Assembly (NCBI RefSeq): GCF_028736115.1
Contig: NZ_CP117877.1
Coordinates: 1,860,001-1,924,000, forward strand
Reading direction: 5' to 3'
Source: Mucilaginibacter sp. KACC 22063
GTDB taxonomy: Bacteria > Bacteroidota > Bacteroidia > Sphingobacteriales > Sphingobacteriaceae
Length of the DNA: 64,000 bases
Program-made: the position numbers and the translations under genes
Notes under the pieces: generated by a model
Database searches by the model: none
What the model saw: only the letters and a program-made list of their open reading frames with translations
Told to the model about the DNA's origin: nothing
Shown: piece by piece, positions 1 through 8,384 of the stretch
Position numbering within the stretch: position 1 is the first letter of the stretch
Layout of the letters: the number at the start of each line of letters is the position of its first letter

Positions 1-230
1 TAAGCTTCGGCATCGGGCAACCGGCCTGCCTGGTTTGAGGCATAGGCCAGCTGCGCAAGTACCTTATTGTTTAGGGGTTCAGGATAGGTCTTTTTAAGCA
101 GATCGGCAGCTTCACCAAATTTTTGTGTCTGGTAAAGTTCAATCAAAGTTGAGTCGGTTTTTGTAGTACTGTTTTGAGCAAATGTTGCCGCACACATTAG
201 CAACAGAACAAGGCTGAGGCAAAATTTCAT
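1..230 (-). CDS. Secreted TPR-like protein, 3' end outside window
   Basis: This leftward gene starts at the ATG at 230 and runs off the window edge, so only about 76 N-terminal residues are visible. They begin with a signal peptide (MKFCLSLVLLLMCAATFAQ) with a typical cleavage site after the Ala-Gln region. The next stretch (LIELYQTQKFGEAADLLKK, then LAQLAYASNQAGRLPDAEA) has the helix-turn-helix spacing and small/large residue pattern of tetratricopeptide repeats. A periplasmic or outer-membrane-linked scaffold role is the usual reading for such proteins, but nothing specific can be named from this fragment. The start is well supported by the signal peptide. Confidence 0.7.
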   Translation of the reverse strand, partial: MKFCLSLVLLLMCAATFAQNSTTKTDSTLIELYQTQKFGEAADLLKKTYPEPLNNKVLAQLAYASNQAGRLPDAEA

Positions 231-325
231 AGGTTGTTATTTTTAACTAAGTTATTAGTTGATATTGATATGTCAAACACTTTTTGAAAAAAGATGTTAA
301 CTAATTGAATCAATATTTAAAACAA

Positions 326-616
326 ATGGATAAGATTAGGAAATTTGAATTGATGGAGAAGATCGTCCGTGAGTTGGAGGATTTAAGAAACAGCCAGCAG
401 GCATGTGTTCAAAAGCTTTCTAAAATTGAGGTGGACAATATCGAATTAGGTGATAAACGTTTGGAAAAAGATCTTCCTGATATGCACCAGCGTATTGCTG
501 ATAACCTTGACAACATAAGCTCAATACTTGACAGCTTTGCTGAACAAACCAATGAGTTCAGTAACAAAAATAATATCTCTGCTTTGAAAGAGCAGGAAGC
601 TATTAGCAACAGGTAA
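326..616 (+). CDS. Small coiled-coil protein of unknown function
   Basis: A 96-residue cytosolic protein without signal peptide or membrane segment. The frame stays open upstream to a TTG at 305, but the ATG at 326 (MDKIRKFELMEKIVREL) is preferred. The sequence is rich in Lys, Glu, Asp, Asn and Leu with heptad-like spacing along most of its length, so it is probably a helical coiled coil. Two stretches (LEDLRNSQQACVQKLSKIEV and MHQRIADNLDNISSILDSFA) look like antiparallel helices. I do not recognise a family. It stands alone, and a strong hairpin follows immediately. Confidence 0.55.
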   Translation: MDKIRKFELMEKIVRELEDLRNSQQACVQKLSKIEVDNIELGDKRLEKDLPDMHQRIADNLDNISSILDSFAEQTNEFSNKNNISALKEQEAISNR

Positions 617-637
617 TCTTCTTCATTTAAGATAAAA

Positions 638-673
638 ACAATAAAAGCCAGGCATTTGCCTGGCTTTTATTGT
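638..673. terminator. Bidirectional terminator between convergent genes
   Basis: A near-perfect hairpin with 16-17 bp arms (core AAAGCCAGGCA/TGCCTGGCTTT) is flanked by A-rich sequence on one side and T-rich sequence on the other. It can therefore terminate both the rightward gene ending at 616 and the leftward gene ending at 680. Confidence 0.85.
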
Positions 674-679
674 TTAATG

Positions 680-1666
680 CTATTGATACTGTATGTAAAT
701 GGGAGCAGGTGTTAAACTCAGCACTTCCTTGGGTGTCATCATGCGGTTGGGCACTTTTTTTATATCGTTCTTATAAAAAAGCTTAAATCCCGTGAATTCA
801 ACAGGTTCCCCAGCGACGAAGTATTTATAGGTGCGTTTTTTTAATTCCGGTCCGCCCCAGCCATCCATATCCATCACAAATTGAATGTTAGGGTCTAACT
901 TAATGTTTTTATAGTTGGTCACCATGCGCTTAGTGAAACGATGTACCACAAATATTTTAGGCGGCAGATTGTATTTATCACAAAGTGAGCTTAGGTATTT
1001 GATTACAAAGTTTATATCATCTGCATCAAATGTTCCTATACGTTTGCCCGGCACGCTGCCTTCTTTCATCGAAAATTCGGGATCAATACCGAAATGCACG
1101 TTAGGCATTTTCAAGTATTTCTCTAACAGGGGAAGTTCTTTTTGAACAGTGCTGTAGCCTACCTGTATATCCAAAAATACCAGGGCATTAATCGGTTTAG
1201 CCATTTCAATTACTTTATCAATCTGGCTAAAAGGCATACGCAGATTGTGGAGGCCATTAGCGCCGGCATCGGCTTGTGCAGTTACACAGATATAATGAAG
1301 CGCCGGTTTAACCGGTACTTCCGGATCTGCAGCCTCCCAGTTTTTTACTTCAGCCCTAAGTTTTTCCCGCATTACTGATGGTTCATACTGACCAAGCACC
1401 CCCATGTTTTTGGAATACATATTGCCATAGTATGCAACCACCCTATAAAACGGCAGAATTGCACCCGGTTTTGGATAAGGTGCATTCTTCACCGGCCACT
1501 TACCGGTTGTGTCACCGTGGACCAGATGTAGCATCAACGAATCATAACGGGCAGTATCGAGGTTAGCAGGCTTTAAAGTGCTATCGGGTTGTATTGTTTG
1601 CGCTGTTGACTTAAAAGAATATGCAGCGAAGCAGATTGCTATGGTAAGTTTAAGAATGTTTTTCAA
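680..1666 (-). CDS. Secreted protein of unknown function
   Basis: A 328-residue protein with an N-terminal signal peptide (MKNILKLTIAICFAAYSFKSTAQ), followed by a 40-residue linker rich in Thr, Asp and Pro, then a single globular domain. The domain alternates hydrophobic strands (ALVFLDIQVGY, VHFGIDPEFSM, KIFVVHRFT, IQFVMDMDGWGG) with helices. That pattern suggests a TIM-barrel fold like many glycoside hydrolases or polysaccharide deacetylase relatives. The acidic clusters DPEFSM and DMDGWGG sit at strand ends where catalytic residues would be expected. I do not recognise a named family, so no enzyme activity is claimed. It is convergent with the coiled-coil gene and lies downstream of hscA with a 71-bp gap. 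Confidence 0.75.
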   Translation of the reverse strand: MKNILKLTIAICFAAYSFKSTAQTIQPDSTLKPANLDTARYDSLMLHLVHGDTTGKWPVKNAPYPKPGAILPFYRVVAYYGNMYSKNMGVLGQYEPSVMREKLRAEVKNWEAADPEVPVKPALHYICVTAQADAGANGLHNLRMPFSQIDKVIEMAKPINALVFLDIQVGYSTVQKELPLLEKYLKMPNVHFGIDPEFSMKEGSVPGKRIGTFDADDINFVIKYLSSLCDKYNLPPKIFVVHRFTKRMVTNYKNIKLDPNIQFVMDMDGWGGPELKKRTYKYFVAGEPVEFTGFKLFYKNDIKKVPNRMMTPKEVLSLTPAPIYIQYQ

Positions 1667-1737
1667 GTGCGTTATTTATAGATTGCTACAAATAACGCAT
1701 TTTAATTTCAGGAGTTTTAATTGATGCGTAAGTTTCG

Positions 1738-3606
1738 TTATTCACCCGCACCATCAATGCTCTTACCCTTCATAGCATGGCTGATAGCCATATCCATTAC
1801 ACGTTCGGCAAAAGGGCGGGTATACTCGTTCAGTTCATCAATCTTTTTCAGTATCGCGTCTTTATCGCCACCGGTAAGTGCATCTTGTAATGCCTTTACA
1901 TAGGCCTGTGTTTGTGCAAGTTCTTCAATAGAAAGATATTCGCGGTTCTTTTCCATGAAGCGCTGTGCGGTATAAACCATCTGCTCGCCTTCCGTGCGGG
2001 CTTCAATCAGCATACGCTGGGTCACATCGTCTTTAGCGTGAGTAATGCTATCCATCAGCATCTGCTCCACCTGATCGTCAGTAATACCGTAAGTTGGTTT
2101 TACTTCAACTTCCTGCTTAACGCCCGAACGCAGTTCAATAGCCTGCACTTTCAAAATACCATCGGCATTCAGCAAAAAGTTAATATCAACTTTAGGCAAG
2201 CCAGCAGGCATTGCCGGGATACCTTTTAAATCAAACTCGGCCAGTTTGCGGTTTTCTTTTACCAAATCACGTTCGCCCTGATAAACGGTTACTTTCATGT
2301 TTACCTGCCCGTCAACAGATGTGGTATACTGGCGACCGGCCTTGGTAGGTACTTTTGAATTACGCGGAATAATAACATCCATTAAGCCACCCATCGTTTC
2401 AATACCTAAAGAAAGCGGGGTAACGTCCAGCAATAAAATATCTTTACGGTTACCGGCCAAAATATCAGCTTGTAAAGCAGCACCAAGGGCAACTACCTCG
2501 TCCGGGTTTACATCATCATGTACCGGGCGGCCGAAGAATTCAGCAACTTTATTTTTAACCAACGCGGTACGGGTTGAGCCACCCACCATAATCACTTCGT
2601 CAATGTCGGTTACTTTTAAGCCGGCATCCTTCAACGCGTTTTTACAGCTTTCAATGGTTTCATTTACTTTAGGCTGTATCAGTTGCTCAAAGGTATTGCG
2701 GTCAATGGTGAGCCAGATATCGCCAAGCTTCTCATTAAAGATGCTTTGATGCGCAAATGCTTTTTTAGCTTCTTCTGCTTTTAAACGGATCTGCTGTGTA
2801 AGCTCATTATTATTGGCCAGTTCTGCTTTATCCAGTTTGTTCTGTTCTATCCAGTAATCGGCAATGGCACGGTCAAAATCATCGCCACCTAAAAATGTAT
2901 TACCATTGGTTGATAATACTTCGAAAATGCCGTTTTGGATCTGCAGGATAGAAACATCAAAAGTACCACCGCCTAAGTCATAAACGGCAACTGTCTTTGT
3001 TTCTTCAGGGTTTAAGCCAATGCCATAAGCAAGGCTGGCTGCGGTAGGTTCGTTAACAATCCGCAATACATCTAAACCTGCAAGTTTACCTGCATCGCGG
3101 GTAGCCTGGCGCTGCGAATCGTTAAAATAAGCAGGTACAGTGATTACCGCCCGGTTAACCGGAGTTTTTAATGCGTGTTCGGCACGTTCTTTAAGTTCCT
3201 TTAATATCAGGCCCGAAAGTTCGATAGGTGTATAAAACTTATCACCAACCTTGATCTTTACCAGGCTTTCGGTATCATCGTCAATTACTTTGTATGAGAA
3301 AAAGCTTTGATAGTTTTCAATGTCTTTATATGACCGTCCAAGCAAACGCTTAACCGAAAATATGGTGTTCTGCGGGTCGGTTGTTAAATAGGTTTTAGCA
3401 TCGTTGCCCACAGTAATATCACCTGTTGCACCAAAATGTATTACTGATGGCACCAGTACACCTTTGCCTGCATCATTAATAACCTGCGGTTGTTTATCCG
3501 GGTTAATAAAAGCAACCAGCGAGTTTGTGGTACCAAGGTCGATGCCTACAATAATATCTTCCTGCTGCAGTGAACCTGTTGCCAGGTTAATTGAAACTAT
3601 AGCCAT
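1738..3606 (-). CDS. hscA: Fe-S cluster assembly chaperone HscA (Hsp70 family)
   Basis: A 622-residue Hsp70. The ATPase half shows the phosphate-1 motif IVGIDLGTTNS near residue 20, VYDLGGGTFDVSIL near 210 and the adenosine motif VIMVGGSTR. The substrate-binding half starts after LLLDVTPLSLGIETMGG and ends in a helical lid. The N-terminal extension MAIVSINLATGSLQQED and the C-terminus without the acidic tail of DnaK fit HscA of Bacteroidota rather than DnaK. HscA works with HscB to move nascent Fe-S clusters off the IscU scaffold in the cytosol. Other ISC parts in this window (ferredoxin at 28153, IscX at 28523) are far away, so the pathway genes are dispersed here. A -7 element lies just upstream of the start. 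Confidence 0.9.
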   Translation of the reverse strand: MAIVSINLATGSLQQEDIIVGIDLGTTNSLVAFINPDKQPQVINDAGKGVLVPSVIHFGATGDITVGNDAKTYLTTDPQNTIFSVKRLLGRSYKDIENYQSFFSYKVIDDDTESLVKIKVGDKFYTPIELSGLILKELKERAEHALKTPVNRAVITVPAYFNDSQRQATRDAGKLAGLDVLRIVNEPTAASLAYGIGLNPEETKTVAVYDLGGGTFDVSILQIQNGIFEVLSTNGNTFLGGDDFDRAIADYWIEQNKLDKAELANNNELTQQIRLKAEEAKKAFAHQSIFNEKLGDIWLTIDRNTFEQLIQPKVNETIESCKNALKDAGLKVTDIDEVIMVGGSTRTALVKNKVAEFFGRPVHDDVNPDEVVALGAALQADILAGNRKDILLLDVTPLSLGIETMGGLMDVIIPRNSKVPTKAGRQYTTSVDGQVNMKVTVYQGERDLVKENRKLAEFDLKGIPAMPAGLPKVDINFLLNADGILKVQAIELRSGVKQEVEVKPTYGITDDQVEQMLMDSITHAKDDVTQRMLIEARTEGEQMVYTAQRFMEKNREYLSIEELAQTQAYVKALQDALTGGDKDAILKKIDELNEYTRPFAERVMDMAISHAMKGKSIDGAGE

Positions 3607-3626
3607 AACGTGTATTTAACAAGTGG

Positions 3627-3634
3627 CAAATGTA
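3627..3634 (-). promoter_or_regulatory. -7 promoter element upstream of hscA
   Basis: On the minus strand this reads TACATTTG, an exact match to the Bacteroidota -7 element TAnnTTTG, ending 20 bp upstream of the hscA ATG. No clear -33 TTTG box was found at the usual distance. Confidence 0.5.
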
Positions 3635-3718
3635 TGGAGTTTTGTTGTATGGTCTGTCATGGTAGTGTATATTGCCTTTGCTTGTATTAATGCGTACAAG
3701 TAATTATTTTCATAGCCA

Positions 3719-6547
3719 ATGTTGAAGCCCCCTAAAAAGTTACTGCTTGTTGCCTTGCTGTTCATATGTTCCTATAGCTATGGCCAGCAATTTGGCGGAA
3801 ACCCGCCCTCTGTTAAATGGCAGCAAATCAATACACCGGCTGCAAGGGTGATATTTCCCTACGGGCTTGATTCGGTTGGTTTGCGGGTGGCCAGTATTAT
3901 TCAGGAAATGAATAATCGGATAAAGCCAACTATTGGTGTAAAGCAGAAGCAGGTAAATATCGTTTTGCAGAATCAGACCATTATTTCTAACGGGTTTGTG
4001 CAGTTAGCGCCATTTCGCAGTGAGTTTTACTTAACCCCATCGCAGAATAGTTTTGAACTGGGGACTTTGCCTTGGGATGAGCAGCTTGCTATTCACGAGT
4101 TCAGGCATGTACAGCAATACAATAATTTTAATGTAGGCTTATCAAAGGCGCTTCATATTCTTTTCGGAGAAAGCGGGCAGCTGCTTGGTAATTCGGCTGC
4201 CATACCCGATTGGTTTTACGAGGGTGACGCCGTTTTTAACGAAACACTGGTAAGCGACCAGGGCAGGGGACGATTGCCTTTTTTTTTTAATGGCTTTAGA
4301 GGGGTTTGGGAAGCCGGGAAAAACTACAGCTGGATGAAGCTGCGGAACGGTTCTTACAGGGATTACGTGCCCGACTGGTATCCCTTAGGTTATATGATGA
4401 CCGCTTACGGGCGCGAGAAATATGGGCCTATGTTTTGGCGAAATGTGACGCATGATGCCGCATCCTTTAAGCCGTTGATCTATCCGTTTCAGCATGGGGT
4501 TAAAAAATATGCCGGTATCAGCTATCCGAAATTCAGAACCGAAGCTTTAAATTATTTTAAACAGCAAATTGCTTTACCGATGGATAAGGCCTTGGTTCCT
4601 AAGGTTAAAGATAATGAGCACTTTATTGCCGATGCAGAATACCCTGCCATTGTAAATGACAGCACTATTATTTATGTAAAAAGCAGTTACAAAAAGCGGC
4701 CAATGCTTGTGGTTAAAAGCGGGTCAAAGCAACGAGTTTTAGCAGTGCAGTATTTATCGTTGGATAAGCACTTTAACTATCGTAAAGGCAAGATAGTTTA
4801 TGCATCATACCGGCCTGATCTGCGGTGGGGTTACCGCAACTATAACGAACTGATTATAGTTGATGTAGCTACAGGTAAACAGACTAGGATAACGCATCAC
4901 ACCAAATACTTTTCGCCCTCATTTAGTGAAGATGGTAAGCAGATCATAGCAGTAGAAACCGAACCGTCAGGGAAAAATAACCTGGTAATAATAGATGCAG
5001 TTAACGGAATTGTTTTAAACACGATACCTAACCCGGGTAAGTTGTATTACACTTATCCGCGTTTTTATGCTGGCGATAAAATAGTTGCAGGTGTGCGTAA
5101 CCAAAGGGGGAAAATGACCCTTGCCACCGTAGATACCAAAACTGGAGAGGCTGCATCTTTAATGGCTTATAATAATGTGCCGGTTGGATTTTTAAATGTG
5201 CAGAAAGATACGGTTTACTTTACAGCCACCACCGGTTTAAACGACCGCCTGTATGCCTTATCGCTTAACGACAAAAAGCTGTATCAGTTACGAAACGATA
5301 CTTTACAAAACGCTATAGGCAACTATGAACCATCGGTTGCAGGCAAGCAGTTAGCATGGGTAAGTTTTACTAATTATGGCTACCAGATACACCATTCCGA
5401 TCTGCAAGATGTAAAATGGCAGCCTATTGAAAATAAACAGTCGCCGGGCGGGCTTTATAACTACAATATTGCGCCTTTAACTAAGGATACATCTGCCGAT
5501 TTGCTCGACCGTGTGCAAACACAGCCTTTAAAAGTAAGCAGGTACAGCAAGTGGCACAACCTGTTTAATTTTCACAGCTTACTGCCCGACTTTGAAGATC
5601 CCGATTATACGCTATCCATAGCGGGCGAAAACGTACTGAATACTTTTCAATCATCCTTATACGGCACTTATAACCGCAACGAAGGTTACAAGCAAATTGG
5701 TTTTAACGCCGTTTACGGAGCGCTTTTTCCTTACATAGATGCCGGCGTAAGCCATACTTTTGACAGGCAGGGTTATTATAGGGGAGAAAGCATCTACTGG
5801 AACGAAACCGCAGTTCATGGTGGCGTGCAAATACCATTGAACTTAAGCCGTAACACGCATAGCACGTTCTTTACTTTCGGTAGCGATGCTTATTACAATT
5901 CGGTAAATTTTCAGCAGGCTTATCGCAGCAGATTTCAGGATCAAAACTATACGTACTTAAATAACTATATCAGCTTTAGTAACAGCATTTCACAGCCCGT
6001 ACAAAACATTTATCCGCATTTTGCTCAAAGCATTTATTTTAACTATAAAAAGGGGATAATTAACCAGTATAACTATCAGTTGCTGGCTACAGGTAATTTT
6101 TATTTCCCGGGCTTGTTTGTTAACCATAATCTGGTAATTGGTTTAGCCCATCAGCAGCGAAGCCAAAACACGGTGATCGATTTCTCTAACAGTTTCCCTT
6201 TTTCAAGAGGTTATACCGTTTACAATCTTTACAAAATGGATAAGGTAGCACTAAACTATCATTTTCCCATTGCTTATCCCGATGCCGGATTTGCCAACCT
6301 GATTTACATAAAGCGGCTTCGCGGTAATGCCTTTTTTGATTACACACGTGCGAAAGACTTTTATACCAACGGCTTAGCCTTTAACGGTAATTTTCGTTCA
6401 ACAGGCGGGGAGCTGTTTTTTGACACGCAATGGTTTAACCAATTACCGTTAACATTTGGTTTAAGGTACACCCGCCTTTTAGACCAGGATCTGGGAACGC
6501 ACGGCAGCAACCGTTTCGAGCTGGTTGTGCCGCTTACTTTATTCTAA
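3719..6547 (+). CDS. Secreted gluzincin-like / TolB-propeller / outer-membrane barrel protein
   Basis: A 942-residue exported protein (signal peptide MLKPPKKLLLVALLFICSYSYGQ). Three parts can be seen. Residues about 35-270 resemble a zinc metallopeptidase: HEFRH at 126-130 fits HExxH, and WFYEGDAVFNE supplies a candidate third ligand at Glu168. Residues about 300-600 contain beta-propeller (TolB/WD40-like) repeats such as YFSPSFSEDGKQIIAVETE. From about 620 to the end the sequence is rich in alternating aromatic strands and closes with Phe (LVVPLTLF), as expected of an outer-membrane beta-barrel. It probably sits in the outer membrane with the peptidase and propeller on one side. Whether the peptidase is active is not known. 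Its 3' end overlaps the convergent cutC by 9 bp. Confidence 0.75.
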   Translation: MLKPPKKLLLVALLFICSYSYGQQFGGNPPSVKWQQINTPAARVIFPYGLDSVGLRVASIIQEMNNRIKPTIGVKQKQVNIVLQNQTIISNGFVQLAPFRSEFYLTPSQNSFELGTLPWDEQLAIHEFRHVQQYNNFNVGLSKALHILFGESGQLLGNSAAIPDWFYEGDAVFNETLVSDQGRGRLPFFFNGFRGVWEAGKNYSWMKLRNGSYRDYVPDWYPLGYMMTAYGREKYGPMFWRNVTHDAASFKPLIYPFQHGVKKYAGISYPKFRTEALNYFKQQIALPMDKALVPKVKDNEHFIADAEYPAIVNDSTIIYVKSSYKKRPMLVVKSGSKQRVLAVQYLSLDKHFNYRKGKIVYASYRPDLRWGYRNYNELIIVDVATGKQTRITHHTKYFSPSFSEDGKQIIAVETEPSGKNNLVIIDAVNGIVLNTIPNPGKLYYTYPRFYAGDKIVAGVRNQRGKMTLATVDTKTGEAASLMAYNNVPVGFLNVQKDTVYFTATTGLNDRLYALSLNDKKLYQLRNDTLQNAIGNYEPSVAGKQLAWVSFTNYGYQIHHSDLQDVKWQPIENKQSPGGLYNYNIAPLTKDTSADLLDRVQTQPLKVSRYSKWHNLFNFHSLLPDFEDPDYTLSIAGENVLNTFQSSLYGTYNRNEGYKQIGFNAVYGALFPYIDAGVSHTFDRQGYYRGESIYWNETAVHGGVQIPLNLSRNTHSTFFTFGSDAYYNSVNFQQAYRSRFQDQNYTYLNNYISFSNSISQPVQNIYPHFAQSIYFNYKKGIINQYNYQLLATGNFYFPGLFVNHNLVIGLAHQQRSQNTVIDFSNSFPFSRGYTVYNLYKMDKVALNYHFPIAYPDAGFANLIYIKRLRGNAFFDYTRAKDFYTNGLAFNGNFRSTGGELFFDTQWFNQLPLTFGLRYTRLLDQDLGTHGSNRFELVVPLTLF

Positions 6548-7297
6548 TGCGTTTGCCCTTTCGATTATGAGCTTTACCTTTTCGGGGTCGGTACTTTCAA
6601 AAGTATAAAGGTCATGGAACGCATTGCCCATCATAATATGATCGTTATGATATTGCATGCGGCTGGTATTACGCACCTTGGCAGATGTATGCACCTCGGT
6701 AACCCCCGTAAAATGCACAAGGTCTTTTACATTCTGTTCGTTTACACCGCTGCCGGCCATTATAACGATACGTCCTGCGGCCTGTTCAACTAAGTGAGCT
6801 ATGGTTGCCGCACCCTCTATAGCCGTTGTTTTGCCACCGGAGGTTAGTATCCTCTCACATCCCAATTCAATAATATCTTCAAGCGCCTGCGAATAGTCGG
6901 CACAAATATCAAAGGCACGGTGAAAGGTTACGCCCATGTTGTAACGGTGAGCAACTTCCACCATTTTTGCGGTGTTTACTTTGTCTATGCTGCCGTCTGG
7001 TTGCAATGCACCGATAACTACACCGTCGCAGCCAATTTTGCCGCAGTTTTCAATGTCGGTAAGGATGATATCCATTTCATTTTCATTGAACAGGAAATCC
7101 CCCGCACGCGGACGGATCAGCACATATAATTTGATGTGAAGCAGTTTACGAGCCACTGCAATTTGCCCGAATGACGGGGTGGTGCCCGCTTCGCTCAGGT
7201 TTTCGCAAAGCTCTACACGGATGGCGCCGCCTTGTTGTGCAGCAAGTGCCGAAGCTAATGAGTTAGCACAAACTTCGAGCGATACAGTTTTCGTCAT
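6539..7297 (-). CDS. cutC: CutC family protein (copper homeostasis)
   Basis: A 252-residue TIM-barrel protein of normal CutC length. Family signatures include SLEVCANSLASALAAQQGGAIRVELC at the N-terminus, LYVLIRPRAGDFLFNENE, GCDGVVIGALQPDGSID and the strand AGRIVIMAGSGVN. CutC is a cytosolic protein historically linked to copper tolerance; its biochemical activity is unsettled. It is the last gene of a leftward run (dihydroorotase, glycosylasparaginase, cutC) with gaps of 54 and 22 bp, so cotranscription is likely. The stop codon region overlaps the end of the convergent gene to its left by 9 bp. Confidence 0.9.
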   Translation of the reverse strand: MTKTVSLEVCANSLASALAAQQGGAIRVELCENLSEAGTTPSFGQIAVARKLLHIKLYVLIRPRAGDFLFNENEMDIILTDIENCGKIGCDGVVIGALQPDGSIDKVNTAKMVEVAHRYNMGVTFHRAFDICADYSQALEDIIELGCERILTSGGKTTAIEGAATIAHLVEQAAGRIVIMAGSGVNEQNVKDLVHFTGVTEVHTSAKVRNTSRMQYHNDHIMMGNAFHDLYTFESTDPEKVKLIIERANALE

Positions 7298-7319
7298 GTG
7301 GAGGTTTAAAAGCTAATGT

Positions 7320-8330
7320 TTATTTGTAAAAGCTTTCGCCCTTAAATAGTTTGTCTTGTTTTTCTGAATCGCAAACGGCATATGTAAACCCGGTTTGGAT
7401 AGCATAAGCACCGTATTCTCCTTTTTTATTAATGGCTAAAAAGCCTACCTGTATTTGTTTGGCAGTTTCAGGCTTCTTTTTAATGATGCGGTGTACGGCT
7501 TCTTCGCAGGCTTCCTGCGGCGAACGGCCCTGGCGCATTAACTCAACCACCAAAAAGCTGCCCACGTTGCGGATTACTTCTTCGCCTACACCAGTAGAAG
7601 TAGCGCCGCCAACCTCATTGTCTACATACAAGCCTGCACCAATAATCGGGCTGTCGCCTACACGGCCATGCAGTTTCCATGCCATACCGCTGGTAGTACA
7701 TGCACCACTGATATTGCCTTTAGCATCAAGCGCCAGCATACCTATGGTATCATGGTTGTATTCGCTTCCGCGCTTATAGCTTTTATTTTCAATGTTGATC
7801 ACCGGTTCATATTTAGCAGTTTTCAACCACTCTTTCCATGCCTTTTCAGACTCGGGCGTTAATAGCTTTTGTGCCTTAAACCCATGTTCAACAGCAAACT
7901 GGCGGGCACCATCGCCGACTAATAAAACATGCGGTGTTTTTTCCATCACCAAACGCGCTACAGAGATAGGGTGGTCAATGTCTTCCATTGCTGCTACTGC
8001 GCCACAGTTACCGGATTCGTCCATAATGCAGGCATCAAGGGTAACATGCCCGTCGCGGTCGGGGTATCCAGCACGTCCAACGCTGTGGTTGTTCAGGTCT
8101 GCCTCTGGTATACGTGCGCCGGCTTCAACAGCATCAATAGCACGGCCGCCCTTTTTTAAAATTTCCCATGCAGCTTTATTCGCCGGAACGCCAAAGTCCC
8201 AGGTGGAGATCACAACAGGTAATGATGATTGCCCGGCCAAAGGTTTTGCAGCGGCAAAACCAGTACGCGATAAAGCGGCTACCGATGCCCCGGCAGCAGA
8301 AAGTTTAATGAATTTACGACGGTTGAACAT
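7320..8330 (-). CDS. N4-(beta-N-acetylglucosaminyl)-L-asparaginase family hydrolase, Tat-exported
   Basis: A 336-residue Ntn hydrolase of the glycosylasparaginase type. The precursor should self-cleave in front of Thr195 in the motif HDTIG, making Thr195 the N-terminal nucleophile of the beta chain. The glycine-rich substrate loops GDSPIIGAGLYVD and GGATSTGVGEEVIR follow. The N-terminus (MFNRRKFIKLSAAGASVAAL) has the twin-arginine pattern RRKFIK, so folded protein is probably exported by Tat to the periplasm. The enzyme releases aspartate from GlcNAc-Asn, consistent with glycoprotein breakdown, although isoaspartyl peptidase activity cannot be excluded. It lies between the dihydroorotase and cutC genes in the same orientation. 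Confidence 0.88.
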   Translation of the reverse strand: MFNRRKFIKLSAAGASVAALSRTGFAAAKPLAGQSSLPVVISTWDFGVPANKAAWEILKKGGRAIDAVEAGARIPEADLNNHSVGRAGYPDRDGHVTLDACIMDESGNCGAVAAMEDIDHPISVARLVMEKTPHVLLVGDGARQFAVEHGFKAQKLLTPESEKAWKEWLKTAKYEPVINIENKSYKRGSEYNHDTIGMLALDAKGNISGACTTSGMAWKLHGRVGDSPIIGAGLYVDNEVGGATSTGVGEEVIRNVGSFLVVELMRQGRSPQEACEEAVHRIIKKKPETAKQIQVGFLAINKKGEYGAYAIQTGFTYAVCDSEKQDKLFKGESFYK

Positions 8331-8384
8331 GCGTCCAAAATAAGCATAATCGCGTATTTAAGACGAATGCTTAATGAAAAATGC

